64,000 nt of DNA from Albugo candida (GCA_040437565.1 JBDOQK010000002.1:620001-684000), one strand, 5' to 3'; shown: positions 44,760 through 56,981, counted from the stretch's first letter. A program made the numbers and translations. The notes: generated by a model from the letters alone, not told the origin.

Positions 44760-45667
44760 AACAGCAGGCGCTAGTAAGGTGTTCTTTTCGCAACAAAACA
44801 TCGGGTTGCAACACTCATACGGATATTACTAAAATAAGACCGGATGGCCATCTTCGTGTGTGCACGAATGAGTACGCATTCAACGTATCACTCATGACCC
44901 TCTCGAGCGTTCAAATTGGATTAAACCCTCACGAATCAAAATATACATTGACATATGGAGCTGGACTAATTCTTGTGTTGGTCGGTCCTTCGTTCCTGCT
45001 GAAATATGAGCAGTATGCTGTGCAGCAAGTCGGAAGTTTGTTTGTATTCGGGCTCATCAGCTTTCTGACTTTTATAGTGCTATCAAAGCTAACGCAAATC
45101 AACATCATCAAAGTCTCCAGGGCACAACAACCGTCTCCGATAATGCACCGATCGCTTTATTCGGCGGTCCCTGCCCCCATGCGACCTATAATTCGTAAGC
45201 GGCGATTGGCGAGACTGAGGATAGCACCTCCAAATGTAAATCGTGTCGCTGACGATCAGCGGAATCGAGCAGAAATGGATTTGGCGTGTGCTAGTATCCG
45301 TGTGGGTAAAGCCTACCTCCGATCAGTCCCAGGTATACCACAAGTGCAAGACTACTACATTGTTCGGGTGGATTGTCGTCAAGGCTCTGGTCAAGAAAAG
45401 CATATGAATCCAGTTGTCATGTGGGATCTCAGTGCCTCCATTCGTGAATTCTACCGTTTGCGAGAAAAATTGGCCATTGAGGTTCAAAAAAAGCATAGAA
45501 ATGTATCCATTCCCACTTTGGGGACAGAATCATACTCTTTCATGCAATCAAAACTCAATAATGATGTATTGGCAAAGCGGCGTGAAGTGCTGCAAGCATT
45601 CCTGACAGACATACAGCAAGATTTCGGGCAGACGCAAGCATTTCGTCAATTTTGCCAAGCGTTCTAA
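44760..45667 (+). CDS. Two-TM protein with C-terminal PX domain
   Basis: The exon opens at a good acceptor (ccatacag, AG ending at 44759), and the frame is open from there to the TAA at 45667, so one or more upstream exons exist that I cannot identify. Residues at the start (GHLRVCTNEYAFNVS) suggest a lumenal region. Two hydrophobic helices follow (GAGLILVLVGPSFLLKY; VGSLFVFGLISFLTFIVL), in a pattern slightly like NEMP nuclear-envelope proteins. The C-terminal part from about 45270 is a PX domain: DYYIVRVDCRQ, SIREFYRLREKL, MQSKLNNDVLAKRREVLQAF and a terminal QAFRQFCQAF. PX domains bind phosphoinositides, especially PI3P. The ATG at 45143 would give a PX-only protein, so a fusion of two genes is not ruled out. 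Confidence 0.6.
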
Positions 45668-45750
45668 TCGAGAGATTAAAGTTGAGGTGTGTTTGTTTGC
45701 GGCCGATGATGGCAACTTCCACGTGATATAATTGGTATTCCGCAACATTT

Positions 45751-47928
45751 TTATTCATCTTCTGCTTGACTACTTCCATCACTAATGTCTGGACTGTCAT
45801 TATCTGATTCGATCGTGGTAATCTTACTATCTTGTTCTTGTGTCCTACCATCAGCCTCTTCATCAGGATACGTCGGACTCATTGTGTCATGATCAGCCTT
45901 CCTTCGCTTGTTCGGGTTTTCATCATCCAACTCGTCATCAGCCTCTATTGTACCGTTATATAATCCACCTGCGAATTACGTCCTTGAGAAACAGCTGTAC
46001 AATAGCACACATATGCGTGTACCTATATTAGACAAGACTGTATTTCGTCGGTCCTCCTCTGCCTTGGAGTATTCGCGCCGATGCACGATTGCCCCGTGGC
46101 GACGCTGATCTTCTCCGGAAATCTTGATAGCAAGAATATCTTCAGGCCCTTGCAAGAAAACTTATTTTCGCTCATACCTTTGTCTTCTTCAGTTGAATGC
46201 GATGAAGAAGCTCACAGTACGTAAATTCCTGTGATTCTGGATCTAGCATAAACAAGCGGTTCTGCGAGTCTTCCTTTCCTTTCTATTATGGTACGTTCGG
46301 GTCGTCGTGAATACAATAATCGGAGATACAGAATCAATTCCTGACGCACATTGTCGAGTTGTTGCACTGATAGTAGATACTCACGGAAATATCCGTATTT
46401 CTCTCCAACTTCGGCATCAGGGTTCTAATAAACATGTCGTCTAAGTATGAACAAAACTGTACGCTTCACTACTGAGCTGACCTCGGCCTGAGCGGAAACC
46501 GGAAGCAAAATCGAGCCTTGAATGTGATCACTGCCTTCGTTTTTTCTAGAAACACCACATAGTAAAGCTCGGCTTTCTCTTTGTGGTATGCTTTTTCCTT
46601 TGTCATCCGTAGAAGGGAGTACATCATACGACTAGCAAAAGCACAATCAATCCCGAAATAGTAACATCAAAGCTCATGTTGTCCAATACCAAATGCGCGT
46701 ATTTGTTGGGATACAGGGACTGATCGGGGTACACATCCCATACTTTTGCTGCTTTAAGGTTCTTTTTGAAAGGATGCACAATTAAATTGGGGTCGTTGAT
46801 GTCTTTGAACGAATCCTCAGCTCGCTGCTCGAGTGTTACTTGAACCTCTTCAGCAAGAGCATTTTCCGTTCCTTCACGTAATTCACTTTGGAACTCCACC
46901 TCACTTTTGAACTACACAAATGCAACAAATTAATGAGGTTTGCTAAATCACTTGATACTTGATCAGATACATTACCTTGTGCACGGGTTCATACAGATCA
47001 TTCCCCATATACTCTGTGCGCCGAAGCCAGGATACGACTGGCCGAGCTTTGTCTAGTCGATCAATGTAGCATCCGTGTTTAGCTGGAACTGACGAAACAA
47101 GGTAAGTAGGTCTTACATTTCGTGTCTTTGGATTGCGTCTCCTTCATCATCAATACGGCTTCATCACCAGCCTCTAGAGGTTCTGCTTTCGTTGGTACTG
47201 TATCAATTACACAAAACATTAAAACTCTTCCATACAAATGTCCATCAAGTGACCTACCTTCGTACTTGGCTGGGTCAATCAAATCAATGCTGAGTCCCAA
47301 ATTGGGCTCCTCGTGAATTTCGAAGACATAGTCTTGTTCAAGAGTATTAGGCTTCCATTTGATTAGTCTATACAGATCCAATTTGAACAGTCTCCCGGTA
47401 TATTTCCTATGTACTAACCGATCGCTTTCATGCGGATACTGCAAGAACTTTGTATCGAACGGAAGATCTGGTAACTTGTTACGAAACTCCAAATTAGCAA
47501 GGAATTCTGACTGTTTTCCAAGTAAAGATCTTCGCTTTGACTGTGCATGGCTCTCCAAAATCATCCGTGTATGATCTCTTCGTGCTTTTAGCTTATCCTC
47601 TTTATACTTGGCCACTTTTTTGCGTTCCAGCTCATATTTTGCTCGTTCTTCAGCCGTAAGATTCTTCAAATTAGGATGTCGAGCATTCTGTGAGCTGTGC
47701 GATCGTCCGTGCATCTTATCCAATTCCTTCCGACGTCGATCATGAGCCTCCTCACGGCTTGGTGGTCGTATTTTGGAATCCGTACTCGCTGTAGTATGTG
47801 AAAAAAACATTTATGGCAACGAGATAAAAATTCATAGTAAATAGTCGTATACCTCTTTGGCTCTTATGTTTTGAAGCAGCATTCATCTTGCCGGGGGCTT
47901 CGATTGGTGTCGAACTCATGTCGGACAT
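45751..47928 (-). CDS. PAF1: PAF1, RNA polymerase II-associated factor
   Basis: Core subunit of the PAF1 elongation complex, which travels with RNA polymerase II and promotes H2B ubiquitination and H3K4/K79 methylation. Exon 1 starts at the ATG at 47928 (MSDMSSTPIEAPGKMNAASK) and splices into the frame at about 47783. Diagnostic blocks: RNKLPDLPFDTKFLQYP; the long helix region ...YRLIKWKPNTLEQDYVF; EEPNLGLSIDLIDPAKY; RPVVSWLRRTEYMGNDLYEP; and HPFKKNLKAAKVWDVYPD. Human PAF1 has the equivalent LPDIPFDPKF and EPDLGVTIDLINP blocks in the same order. The tail is acidic (EADDELDDENPNKRRK...), as in other PAF1 proteins. The first 120 residues are basic and helical. It converges with the PX gene (83 bases) and diverges from the membrane-protein gene at 47979 (50 bases). 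Confidence 0.88.
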
Positions 47929-47978
47929 TCGAGTGACATTCGTATTAGTGATAGAAAGTATCTATTTATTACGGAAGT

Positions 47979-48588
47979 ATGCGACTCGTGATGCAGGTGA
48001 TCATGCATCAGGCAGGCAAATTAAGTATCGTAGTAGTTTTGCTTGCTTTTTTGTACGTCTGGGCACGAGTTCTTGTGCTACATTATGTGTTATGTAAGGC
48101 TCGATCCTTCATCTACCGACATCCTAAAAATTTCCCTCGGAATTACTTCATCCCATTGCTGTATTTCGCAACAATCGCGTGCATTCTCATGCCGCTTCAT
48201 GGAGGGGATTTTGGTTCATCGTGGATATATGCTATACCGCTGCCGCTTACGCTACACGATGACATGTGCAGGATGATCGGTGTCCCGCTGTATGCTTTTG
48301 TCATTGCAGTTACGAATGCGATCCAAAATTTGACAAACAAGACTCAGAACAACCTCGATCAGGTAAAAGAAACGCGTTTTGGCCATAAATCAACATGTCG
48401 AATGTAGTTGCTAGGGTTTGATGCAATTCCTTCAAGAGCTGACTGGATGGTTTCATAGTCTACCCATTGCGGCTGGTCTTCCCCTTGCGTACATACAACT
48501 TGCTCTGGAAATAATCGGAGCGCTTTGTATCTGTTTTCTGCATGGTTTTGGATTGTTTTATCATGAGCCACGCAGTGGTAAAAATTGA
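47979..48588 (+). CDS. Small polytopic membrane protein
   Basis: Two exons, 47979-48362 and 48415-48588, are joined in phase across a 52-base intron and give 185 residues. Four hydrophobic segments are seen: LSIVVVLLAFLYVWARVLVL, NYFIPLLYFATIACILM, GVPLYAFVIAVTNAIQ and, in exon 2, AAGLPLAYIQLALEIIGALC. A basic loop (KARSFIYRHPKNFPRN) follows the first. I recognise no family. An alternative acceptor 8 bases earlier would lead to a stop within 20 codons, so the later acceptor (AG ending at 48414) is preferred because it keeps a hydrophobic helix open. The gene is divergent from PAF1 and ends 30 bases before the ankyrin protein. Confidence 0.6.
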
Positions 48589-48618
48589 GTGCTATTTTTC
48601 ACATGCAGCTGCAAATCA

Positions 48619-49056
48619 ATGGGATCTTTATCTGTAGTCGATGATGAATTGCGCGATGCGGCACGCAACAATGACCTTAAGCGGGCAAAGGAAGCATTGG
48701 AATGTGGTGCTGATCCTGATGCATCTGGAAACGACGGCATGACTTCATTACACATATGTGCTCAACAAGCTGCGCCTGCGATTGGGAAGCTTCTCTTAGA
48801 CCATGGATGTAGTCCAAATAAGCCAGATAGCATCGGTCTATCTCCCCTACATTGGGCAGTACAGTCACGTCGAGAGGAGCCAAATACTGAGAAAAGATTG
48901 CAGATGGTTCGACTTCTGCTTGAGTATCATGCAGACCCATACCAGCCTGATATTCGGAAAGTTACTGCACTAGCACTTGCAGAGAAGAATCAAAATCTAT
49001 TCGCGCTGGGGGCAATTAGAGAGCTGACACAGCAAAATGAGCTTGTTATGCAATGA
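48619..49056 (+). CDS. Short ankyrin-repeat protein
   Basis: The ATG at 48619 gives 145 residues. Three to four ankyrin repeats make up nearly all of it: DDELRDAARNNDLKRAKEAL, then GADPDASGNDGMTSLHICAQ, IGLSPLHWAVQSRREEPNTE, and a capping repeat with VTALALAEKNQNLFALG. No other domain is present. It is a protein-interaction module whose partner cannot be told from sequence. The frame continues upstream to 48589 without an ATG, so 48619 is the natural start. Single exon. Confidence 0.75.
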   Translation: MGSLSVVDDELRDAARNNDLKRAKEALECGADPDASGNDGMTSLHICAQQAAPAIGKLLLDHGCSPNKPDSIGLSPLHWAVQSRREEPNTEKRLQMVRLLLEYHADPYQPDIRKVTALALAEKNQNLFALGAIRELTQQNELVMQ

Positions 49057-49342
49057 AAAATTGTGGATAAATAATAATGTGTATACATCTTACTGTTCCT
49101 CCTATTCAACCACACATCGACTCAAGAGAAAATATTCTCAATGACCAGTTCTATATTTGCTTACTTCACATCCCTATAGTATTACACCTAGCTTGAATGG
49201 TACGCAAGAATCGGATTTAGAGTCCGCATATTTTGCAACAGAATCGAAGAGAACTACTGGCTACGTTGGTCGAACCTTTCTCCCGGAAGAATCGAACCGA
49301 ACCTAAGGCTTACCTTATATCTATTCAGCGATTTGAGACAAA

Positions 49343-50506
49343 ATGCGCGACTCGGGTGCTGTTACACGCATGACTTTTGGAGATTTAAATGCTACAGATA
49401 TTACGGGTAAACCCATAAAAATTTGGCTGCTATCTTCCAAAGAAGTAAATGGGAAGACGCATTTTAGAGTGGCGGGTCGTTTGTTCTCGCAAACAGATCT
49501 AACCTGGGAAGTCTATAAGCGATATTCTGATTTTCTTACGCTTCACAAGCAACTAATCAAGTTCTTCAAAGGAGTTGACTATATGTGCCCAGGATGTCAC
49601 AACTACCTACACTCCCTTGAGGTGTTCGAATTTCCAAAAAAGCATATTTTCGCGTCCAAGACGCCTGTGGTTATTAATTATCGTCTGAAAGCATTGCGCT
49701 CGTTTGTAAACACCTTGAGTTTTTGGACGTTTTCTGACGCGCCAAAGTGTCCCACTTGCGCAGGATACGCTTTTGAACTTGTATGTAACTTCTTGTTAGA
49801 TAACGCAGAAGCAATAGCGGGATCCGATCTAGTGACGATTCGGTCCAAAATGATTCTCGATACGTTTACCGGTCACACTAAAAAGGATACAGCTATGAAA
49901 TCCGAAGCATCAAGATCCAAATCGGCACAAGAGAAGCGGGATAAACCACGGAGATGTGACCAGACTTCTGATGTGTACGATCACTTTGATGATTGTTTGC
50001 AAAAGCCTTCCAGCAGGCCGAAACAACAAGAACATGATCAAAATGGCCAAGCTGATTATAAAATTCCGACCGTACAAAATACAAGGACAGCTCGGTTCTC
50101 AAAGGAGAGTGATACGAGCTCTTTACATGGAACCTTTCATTTTTACAATGATGACACAAGTCTGACGCATGGCCGTCAATCTGCGAATGACAACTCGTTC
50201 GCATCGAATTCAATAGCGCAGAACAAACGTGGTATACTAAAAAATGGATCCGTACAAAACACGGCAGAAACGTCTGTGCTTGAAAACAGTAGTTCTGGGG
50301 GTGCGGATTCTGTGTATGCAGAATCTACAGATCATGTTGGCTCTCAGCCTCACGATTCCGCACAACATGATATCAACAACCGCACTGACACATACCCCAA
50401 GAAATTCGATGACCAGTTCGCTCGTTATAACTCGGCACCTATCCAAAGTCGTCAGTCGAAATCGGGAGAAGGCCTTTGGCAACCTTGGGAACTGGCTAAC
50501 GCTTGA
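49343..50506 (+). CDS. PX-domain protein with disordered tail
   Basis: A single exon of 387 residues from the ATG at 49343. The PX domain spans about residues 25-155: KIWLLSSKEVNGKTHFRV, WEVYKRYSDFLTLHKQL (with the phosphoinositide-binding RYSDF) and a later basic stretch (FPKKHIF...NYRLKALRSFV). An inserted pair of CxxC motifs (MCPGCHNYL; PKCPTCAGY) is unusual and may bind zinc. The remaining 220 residues are low-complexity, rich in serine, asparagine, glutamine and aspartate. A role in endosomal membrane binding is likely by family. The first acidic residues precede TFGDLNATDITGKPIK, which looks like the start of the PX fold. Confidence 0.75.
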   Translation: MRDSGAVTRMTFGDLNATDITGKPIKIWLLSSKEVNGKTHFRVAGRLFSQTDLTWEVYKRYSDFLTLHKQLIKFFKGVDYMCPGCHNYLHSLEVFEFPKKHIFASKTPVVINYRLKALRSFVNTLSFWTFSDAPKCPTCAGYAFELVCNFLLDNAEAIAGSDLVTIRSKMILDTFTGHTKKDTAMKSEASRSKSAQEKRDKPRRCDQTSDVYDHFDDCLQKPSSRPKQQEHDQNGQADYKIPTVQNTRTARFSKESDTSSLHGTFHFYNDDTSLTHGRQSANDNSFASNSIAQNKRGILKNGSVQNTAETSVLENSSSGGADSVYAESTDHVGSQPHDSAQHDINNRTDTYPKKFDDQFARYNSAPIQSRQSKSGEGLWQPWELANA

Positions 50507-51081
50507 AGAAGCTTCTCTGCCTTCATAGATACTCCATAAATCCGTATAAAGTGTAAAAGGTCACTGCTTTAAGGCTAACGGATTCGCGCTGTTCTTTAAT
50601 GTATAAATAATCACATTTTCTGATTTGCAGTCAATCATCACAGACACTTCGACGCAACCGCAGCGTCTAATTTATTATTGTACAGCCAGGGGCGACTCTG
50701 ATACTGTATTTACCGTACAAAATCACACAGAAATTCGCATCGAGTGTGCGTTCACTCTACAAATCGAACAAATAGGTGAGGGGCGCTATCTGATTCTAAG
50801 ATTGGGACATTTTTGTCATTTGTATCATCGTAGTCAATGTCTTCATTGTGCGTATTACAATAACGAGGAAATCTTTTCATTTCTAAACACAAACGAGGTA
50901 AAGTTGACATCCACGCAAGTGTTAATGCCAGTAATCGCGAACGGTCTACATAACACTGATAGGAAACAGCAACATCAGTCACCAGCTACTTCTTTGTCAC
51001 ATAAGATACTAGTACGTTTCTCCTCGAGCTTTTGTATCCGCAAAACGCATCAAAATCTGTTCGAATTTCTCAGATATTGCT
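50507..51081 (+). other. Interval with an unassigned open frame
   Basis: A frame is open from a possible acceptor (gatttgcag, AG ending at 50629) to 51101. It reads ITDTSTQPQRLIYYCTARGD near its start and overlaps the beginning of the RING gene in another frame. It lacks an ATG near its start and shows no domain. It may be a spliced exon of a neighbour or a chance frame; I cannot decide. Confidence 0.25.
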
Positions 51082-53095
51082 ATGAGTTTGACTGTGGATG
51101 AAATCAATAGTTTCTCATCCAGTCACTCCAAGGATCATACGTGGTGGAGATGGACGCATGGTGAAAGCGGAAGCATATCTTCATCTTCAGACAGCCTCAC
51201 TTCTACTTTGCAATCTAATCTCGACTCTGATACGGCTCTCGATGGCTCCAAACACGCTTTATACATGGAGAAAGAAAACGCCGGGGTGAGATCTCCTTCG
51301 AGTACCGCTATACGGTGGCAGAAAAGAGCTTCGAGAATGAACGGTATTCTCAAAGATAACGACGCTTTCCCATCACCTGTCTGGTCAACCAATAATCAGA
51401 AGGGTACAACTTCATCTCCACAGTATCTTTGTCCGGCTCCTTTGAATAGCATAGCCCATTCCATGCGCTCGAAGGCGGCATGCTCCAGTCAACCTAATGA
51501 TCTCCGAAAACGAAATCTACCGATTCATCATTCAACTACTGAATGCGTGGAGAGTTCGTCGGGTGGAAAGGTTGGTCTTATTGTTGGGAATCCCAAAAAT
51601 AATGAATTATTGCGTCAACCTTGTACCGATATAAAATGGAGTTTGGGAACAAATAGCCGAAGAAGTTGTAAAAAAGACAAGAGAAACTTTCGGAATTCCA
51701 CCATGCGACCAACTGACCAATCGTATCGGTACAGATCTGGTGATACTCGCTCGGAAGCAAAATCAAAGCCACTGGTCTCAGGGAGGCAGACGATGTTTCA
51801 ATCTTTTCGGCGTATGGGTTCGATGGACGGTAGTCGTGATATACAAGGATGTGAAGGCGCTGGTAAAAGCAGCGCTCAAGGCTGGAAGGGGATCACACCC
51901 ACTGATAATTCATTCAATTGTCGTTCTTCTGCTACCGCCAAGAAAGCTGAAATGGTGAATTGCTCAGAGAGAGTATTGAAAGAGTCGATTCAGCAGGATT
52001 TTCGGGAAGGAAATGTTCGCAAGCGCACTGTAGAAGGTTACAAGAAAGCTGATGTTTTGGAAGGAAAGGGTCAGCATCAAAGTGTCCATATACACACCAA
52101 GAATCTAGAATCACATTGCTCCACATGCTGTTCCAGGTAAGATAAAATTCATAGTAACCACTGTATAGAACCCAAGCATAACTCGATGTTTATCTCTTCG
52201 GAAGTGATGATGAGTTGAATCAATTATCCGCCATGGAACCATCCATACTACGGTAAGTCACGCGATGTATTTCTATCAATGTTATCATAATTATGAACTT
52301 GATGATTGCAGACTGGAGCAAGAAAAACAAGAGTTAGAAGATGCTCTCGGTATCAAAACAAGTCGGCAAATATCCTATCGAGAATACATGCTACACGATA
52401 GTGACTTTGGAACCAGTCCTGATTACGAAAGGTTCAGTCCAATGTTTGAAGAAAAGTACGTTATCAAAGTCTTGAGAGTGCGCTACGGCTTACATATGTC
52501 TATACCTGTCAGAGGCCTTCCTGTTGAGATCCGATATCAATTACCGCTTGCACTGGGAACAGTAAATGAGACGGAAAAGGAGTGTACTATCTGCCAGCTT
52601 CTTTATGGCATCGGGGATCATATAGTCACGTTACCATGCGAGCATTTTTTTCAGTACGTTACTCAGACCTGATTTATTGAACGGGTTAGATCAACTTGAG
52701 TGTTTAGTGCTTGTTGTGTGGACAAATGGCTTTGGAATCATACTTCCTGCCCTCTTTGTCGCACTGAAGTCTCTTTGAATGGAAGTGGCATCAGCAAACA
52801 TCAGTTCAACGAGTGCTCGCTAGCAGATCAAGAGAATATCCGACGCATCATGCGATCATCATCACACACCGCGGGCTTTCGCCCCGTAGTACCAGCAGAT
52901 TCTAATGATGAGCACTTGAACCGACAAATTGCGCAATTGAGCATACAAGACGACACAAAAGAGGAAAGCCAAGTAAAATATTTGGTCTGGTACGTAATGC
53001 AATTCTATTGTATTCCATTGGATCAACCGCTCATCTCGCTCGTCATGTCGGCTCGTAGTCCAACACCGCGACGCAATGGGATTACGCACGATTAA
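51082..53095 (+). CDS. RING-H2 E3 ubiquitin ligase candidate
   Basis: The ATG at 51082 opens a long disordered exon (about 350 residues, serine-, lysine- and glycine-rich). A GTAAG donor follows at 52137, then short exons, and an exon from about 52313 encoding LEQEKQELEDALGIK. The C-terminal RING-H2 finger is complete once an intron at about 52656-52707 is removed: CTICQ...LPCEHFFH|ACCVDKWLWNHTSCPLCR, which supplies C-x2-C, C-x-H, H-x2-C and C-x2-C with the tryptophan expected for E2 contact. The Walker-like disorder and late RING are typical of substrate-recruiting single-RING ligases. The 3' end is uncertain: the last codons before 53095 depend on one more splice after 52969. Confidence 0.7.
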
Positions 53096-53402
53096 TGCTC
53101 AAGGCTCTTTTTCCCACCGAAAACGGGCTCATTTCCTTCGGCTTCTACTTTACAATTCGAAAAAAAACACAAAAAGAATTTAAAAAGCCAACATTTTGCA
53201 CAATGCTCTCTAAAGCTGAAACATCAAAATATAAAAAAGCAATGTGAGCATATGTGACTCAATTTCTATCACAACTAGTCGGCATTCTTGGATTTGTGCT
53301 TCTCACGCATTACTTTTGGCTGAGATGCTCTTATTGACACTTGCACCTAATGGCCTCTTGGAATGAAATGGGCTATTGCTGTGCGGATACGTGCGTAGTT
53401 GT
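53096..53402. other. Short intergenic stretch between convergent genes
   Basis: These 307 bases lie between the 3' ends of the RING-H2 gene and the transportin-3 gene. They are AT-rich with A runs near 53157-53185, probably 3' untranslated sequence. I see nothing else. Confidence 0.5.
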
Positions 53403-56400
53403 TCACATAGCAGAAATTGTGGAATCACGATACAGGTGCGTGCTTTTACGCGCTTGGTATTTTGTAAAGTGATCACAAAATGACACAATGACACGACGAA
53501 ACTTGCGAGGATTCTGCACGCAGTCTTCTCTTGATATCGTCGCCAGGAAAGCAGTGCGCGTTTCTATAGCCACTTGTGATCCGAGAAAACGATCATCCAT
53601 CAGCAAAACTTTGACGAGATCATTGATATGATCACTTCCGAAACATAACCAACACGAACGTATTGCTTCCACGACTACTTTCAAGAAATCAAACGGCAAG
53701 CATTTCCCAGCAGTATGGAGAAGTGTTGCGAGCACTTGATATAGCAATCCTTTGTCAATCAAAACGAATTGAACCTGCTGACACAGAATTATTTTCTCAT
53801 TTGTTTCACTGTTCTTCCGATGATCCATAGGTATTCGTAATCCTTCTTTGTACCAAGATCCCACTTCCAGCAAAAATAGCAGGATCGTTTTGGCAAGTTC
53901 GAGATTTTGGCAGTTCTTAAGCGCTGGCACCACTAAAGAAAGCACACTTTCCAGTTGTTTCGATTTAGCCAGGATGTTAGGCCGTGAGGATCCGATTGCA
54001 ATTACAAAATTGAAAAAGTTGATCCATATCTCTGCAGTATTATCCATACTGCCTGGACACGTTTCAATTGTGACTCTAACGACCTCAACGAGCATCTGCT
54101 GTAGAAGCTCATTAGAAGTCTCATCTGTTGCGTAGCTGCATAAAGCGCTTTTGAGGACGCGTAAGATCACCCCTACACNNNNNNNNNNNNNNNNNNNNNN
54201 NNNNNNNNNNNNNNNNNNNNNNNNNNNNNNNNNNNNNNNNNNNNNNNNNNNNNNNNNNNNNNNNNNNNNNNNNNNNNNGAATCCACTAGCCAGAGATCGC
54301 AAGGATTCGAATATCTCGATCAGCATTGCATACAACTGCTCATTGACATGATCCGAGCTTTCATACGTCTGCAACATGCTCTCAAGCATCTTCCATCGAC
54401 ACTGTAATACGCTCAGCACTGGATGGATTGCTTCTTGACTAACTCTTTGCGGAATTGACTTTGCAAAGATTCCAAGATATTCATAGAGGTTGCGCAGTGC
54501 GCGGATCATCTCAGCAGAAAAGTGCTGATGCCCTTCCATATCAAGAAGAATATGAGCAATTACTTGGTCCAGAAACATAGAGGCCTCCACATACGATGCA
54601 TTCGAAAGTAATGTGGCGAATGCTTCCACGATCAGAACGATGTTCATATTCGTTTGTGCTTTGTCGGTAGTGGGATAATGCGATTGAAAAAGCGCGAGCA
54701 AGGCATTGATCCATTGTGCATTGAGCATATACTTTCCACAGCGAGATACTAGCTTCTTCAAAGAAATGAGACCGACGTGGTCGGACTGACGACAAATAGA
54801 TGATGTAAAGGTGTCGTGTTTCATATCAAATTGAAAGCTTTTGTACCAGATTTTGAATGCGTACGTTTCAAGATAACTCGGATTTCTCGCGAACCAGGGA
54901 GAAGAGACTCCGAGAAGGACGATAATAATTTGACAAAGAGTTGGATGCATCAATTCTTCTTCTGCAAAGCAATGAAATAGGCGCGGGATGATTATAGTGT
55001 CCGCTTCACAGATACATTTTGACACTGCACTGAGAGCGTGAACGAGAACTTCAGTCCGCCTCCACCAAGCAGAAGAATGTCTTCTATCATCCCGTATCTC
55101 AAATTGATCGATTATCTGAAACACTAAGCTTGAAATAAATTTATCTTCTCTTGCTCGGGTTACAGATGCCGAAGATCGGAAAAAATTCCGTGCAGCACTT
55201 CGAAACGAAGAAAATTGCTCTCTTGCGGTGATGGAGAGAGTCAGAAAATCTTCGGGATACTCAGTTCGCTGCAGAAGGCCGTTCCATAATCGAGAGGAGA
55301 AGAGGCTAAGTTCAAAGGAATAATCTTCATCTTTCCCATGAAAATATGCCTCAAAATCCATCCAAAAATCCATTGTCAAAGTCGCTATCTCCAGCTTTGT
55401 ACACACTGTGATGTCCAGCAATAATTCAAGAAATTTGTATACGAGATATGCTGAATCGGTCAACAGCGTAAAGTCGATCAAGATTGTTAGAAAAGCCTGC
55501 CCGGATGAGACCATGGCGTTGGTAAATATACTCAAAGTGGCTTCCCTGCTGTCCTCAGGCCTCTGTTTTGAAATATGTTCTCCGAATATCACAAAATGTT
55601 CCGTGATGATCTCGATCAGCGATAAGTTTGTGTCTTTCACGGCAATCTGAATACAACCCTGGATCACATCGAATGCGTCTTCCACACTAGATAGAATTGA
55701 TGCTTGGTTAAATGCCCACGGAATCAAATTTGTCTCACAGATGAGTTTAGCCGTGATCTTCCCAGCTTCTAGCCAATTTGCAAGACATTTCATTGAGAGA
55801 GAGTAAACTAGCACACTATGAGAGCTTTGCTGAATTTCATTTATCTGAGCGATTATCGGGCATAGAACATGCTGAAGAACATAATGGCTGTCCTCTTGAA
55901 TCATGCATTCACATTCAGCGCGTTTCTCTTTGCCTAACTTCAATCGATTACTTCTGTTTTCTTCGGTAAAGCTCTTGAGTGTCAATAATATAGCACAATT
56001 CGTCGTGACAACTGAGGTGAGATCAGACTCGTCTCTCTGGTGTGTTTGATTTTGAATAAGTTCTTCAATCATTTTGATGAGTCGGGGCGTGTTTTTCTCT
56101 TCGTTGACAGCATACGGATACTCATGCATACATCGAAGCAACAGTATGGCTATACTTGCAGAAATCTGGTTCCTGACGCTATACTCATCCAAGAGTGCCC
56201 CCGACTCTGTAAGCAAATTCCACAATTGCTGGCATATTGCTGCAGATTTACCAGGAATTACATCGCTGGACTGATTCTGAAGATTATAAGCTGTGTTTAC
56301 TTCATAAGAAACAATCCGATAGATTGTGGAAGCCGCGAAAACGCGCATCACTTGCGTGAGCGGAGACGCAGATGGGCTACCAGATATTGGCTCATATAAG

Positions 56401-56932
56401 CATCGAATACAAAAGTATACTGCATCANNNNNNNNNNNNNNNNNNNNNNNNNNNNNNNNNNNNNNNNNNNNNNNNNNNNNNNNNNNNNNNNNNNNNNNNN
56501 NNNNNNNNNNNNNNNNNNNNNNNNNNNAAGCAACAGTATGGCTATACTTGCAGAAATCTGGTTCCTGACGCTATACTCATCCAAGAGTGCCCCCGACTCT
56601 GTAAGCAAATTCCACAATTGCTGGCATATTGCTGCAGATTTACCAGGAATTACATCGCTGGACTGATTCTGAAGATTATAAGCTGTGTTTACTTCATAAG
56701 AAACAATCCGATAGATTGTGGAAGCCGCGAAAACGCGCATCACTTGCGTGAGCGGAGACGCAGATGGGCTACCAGATATTGGCTCATATAAGCATCGAAT
56801 ACAAAAGTATACTGCATCAGGTGATTGCTGAAAGCATTGAAGTAGATTATCGCATTGTTTACGTTCTTTGTCGGTTGTAAGAGGGTCGTAGAGCTTTTGT
56901 AATGCTATGAAAACACCTTCAGCTTCAGTCAT
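53403..56932 (-). CDS. TNPO3: Transportin-3/MTR10-type importin-beta
   Basis: A karyopherin-beta nuclear import receptor of the TNPO3/Mtr10/importin-13 group, which carries SR-type splicing factors into the nucleus in a RanGTP-dependent way. The ATG at 56932 begins MTEAEGVFIALQKLYDPLTT, followed by KERKQCDNLLQCFQQSPDAV, matching the first HEAT repeats of TNPO3 (residues about 1-60). The whole length, about 1040 residues after correcting gaps, is HEAT helices with no other domain: AVSKCICEADTIIIPRLFHC, then IIIVLLGVSSPW, and further repeats to the TGA at 53403. Importin-13 is the nearest alternative. Two assembly gaps cross the gene. The one at 54179 has no shared flanks and may be a true gap of unknown length; the one at 56428 is a 292-bp overlap. 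A single long exon, unusual here. Confidence 0.8.
54179..54278. other. Assembly gap (100 N) without shared flanks
   Basis: Unlike the other six gaps, the sequence on the left (ending in ccctacac) is not repeated on the right (starting gaatccactag). The protein frame stays open in the same phase across the placeholder. Real missing sequence of unknown length is likely. Confidence 0.9.
56136..56819. repeat. 292-bp assembly duplication around a 100-N gap
   Basis: Positions 56136-56427 recur at 56528-56819 (offset 392), separated by 100 N (56428-56527). Both copies encode the same N-terminal piece of transportin-3 (YNLQNQSSDVIPGKSAAICQ). This is a false duplication. Confidence 0.95.
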
Positions 56933-56981
56933 ACGAAACGCTAGCTGCGTTATTGATACTATCAATACGGTAGTATCAATA

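Noticed and set aside
56136-56819. Tandem duplication within transportin-3
   Set aside because: It is a 292-bp unmerged contig overlap around 100 N.
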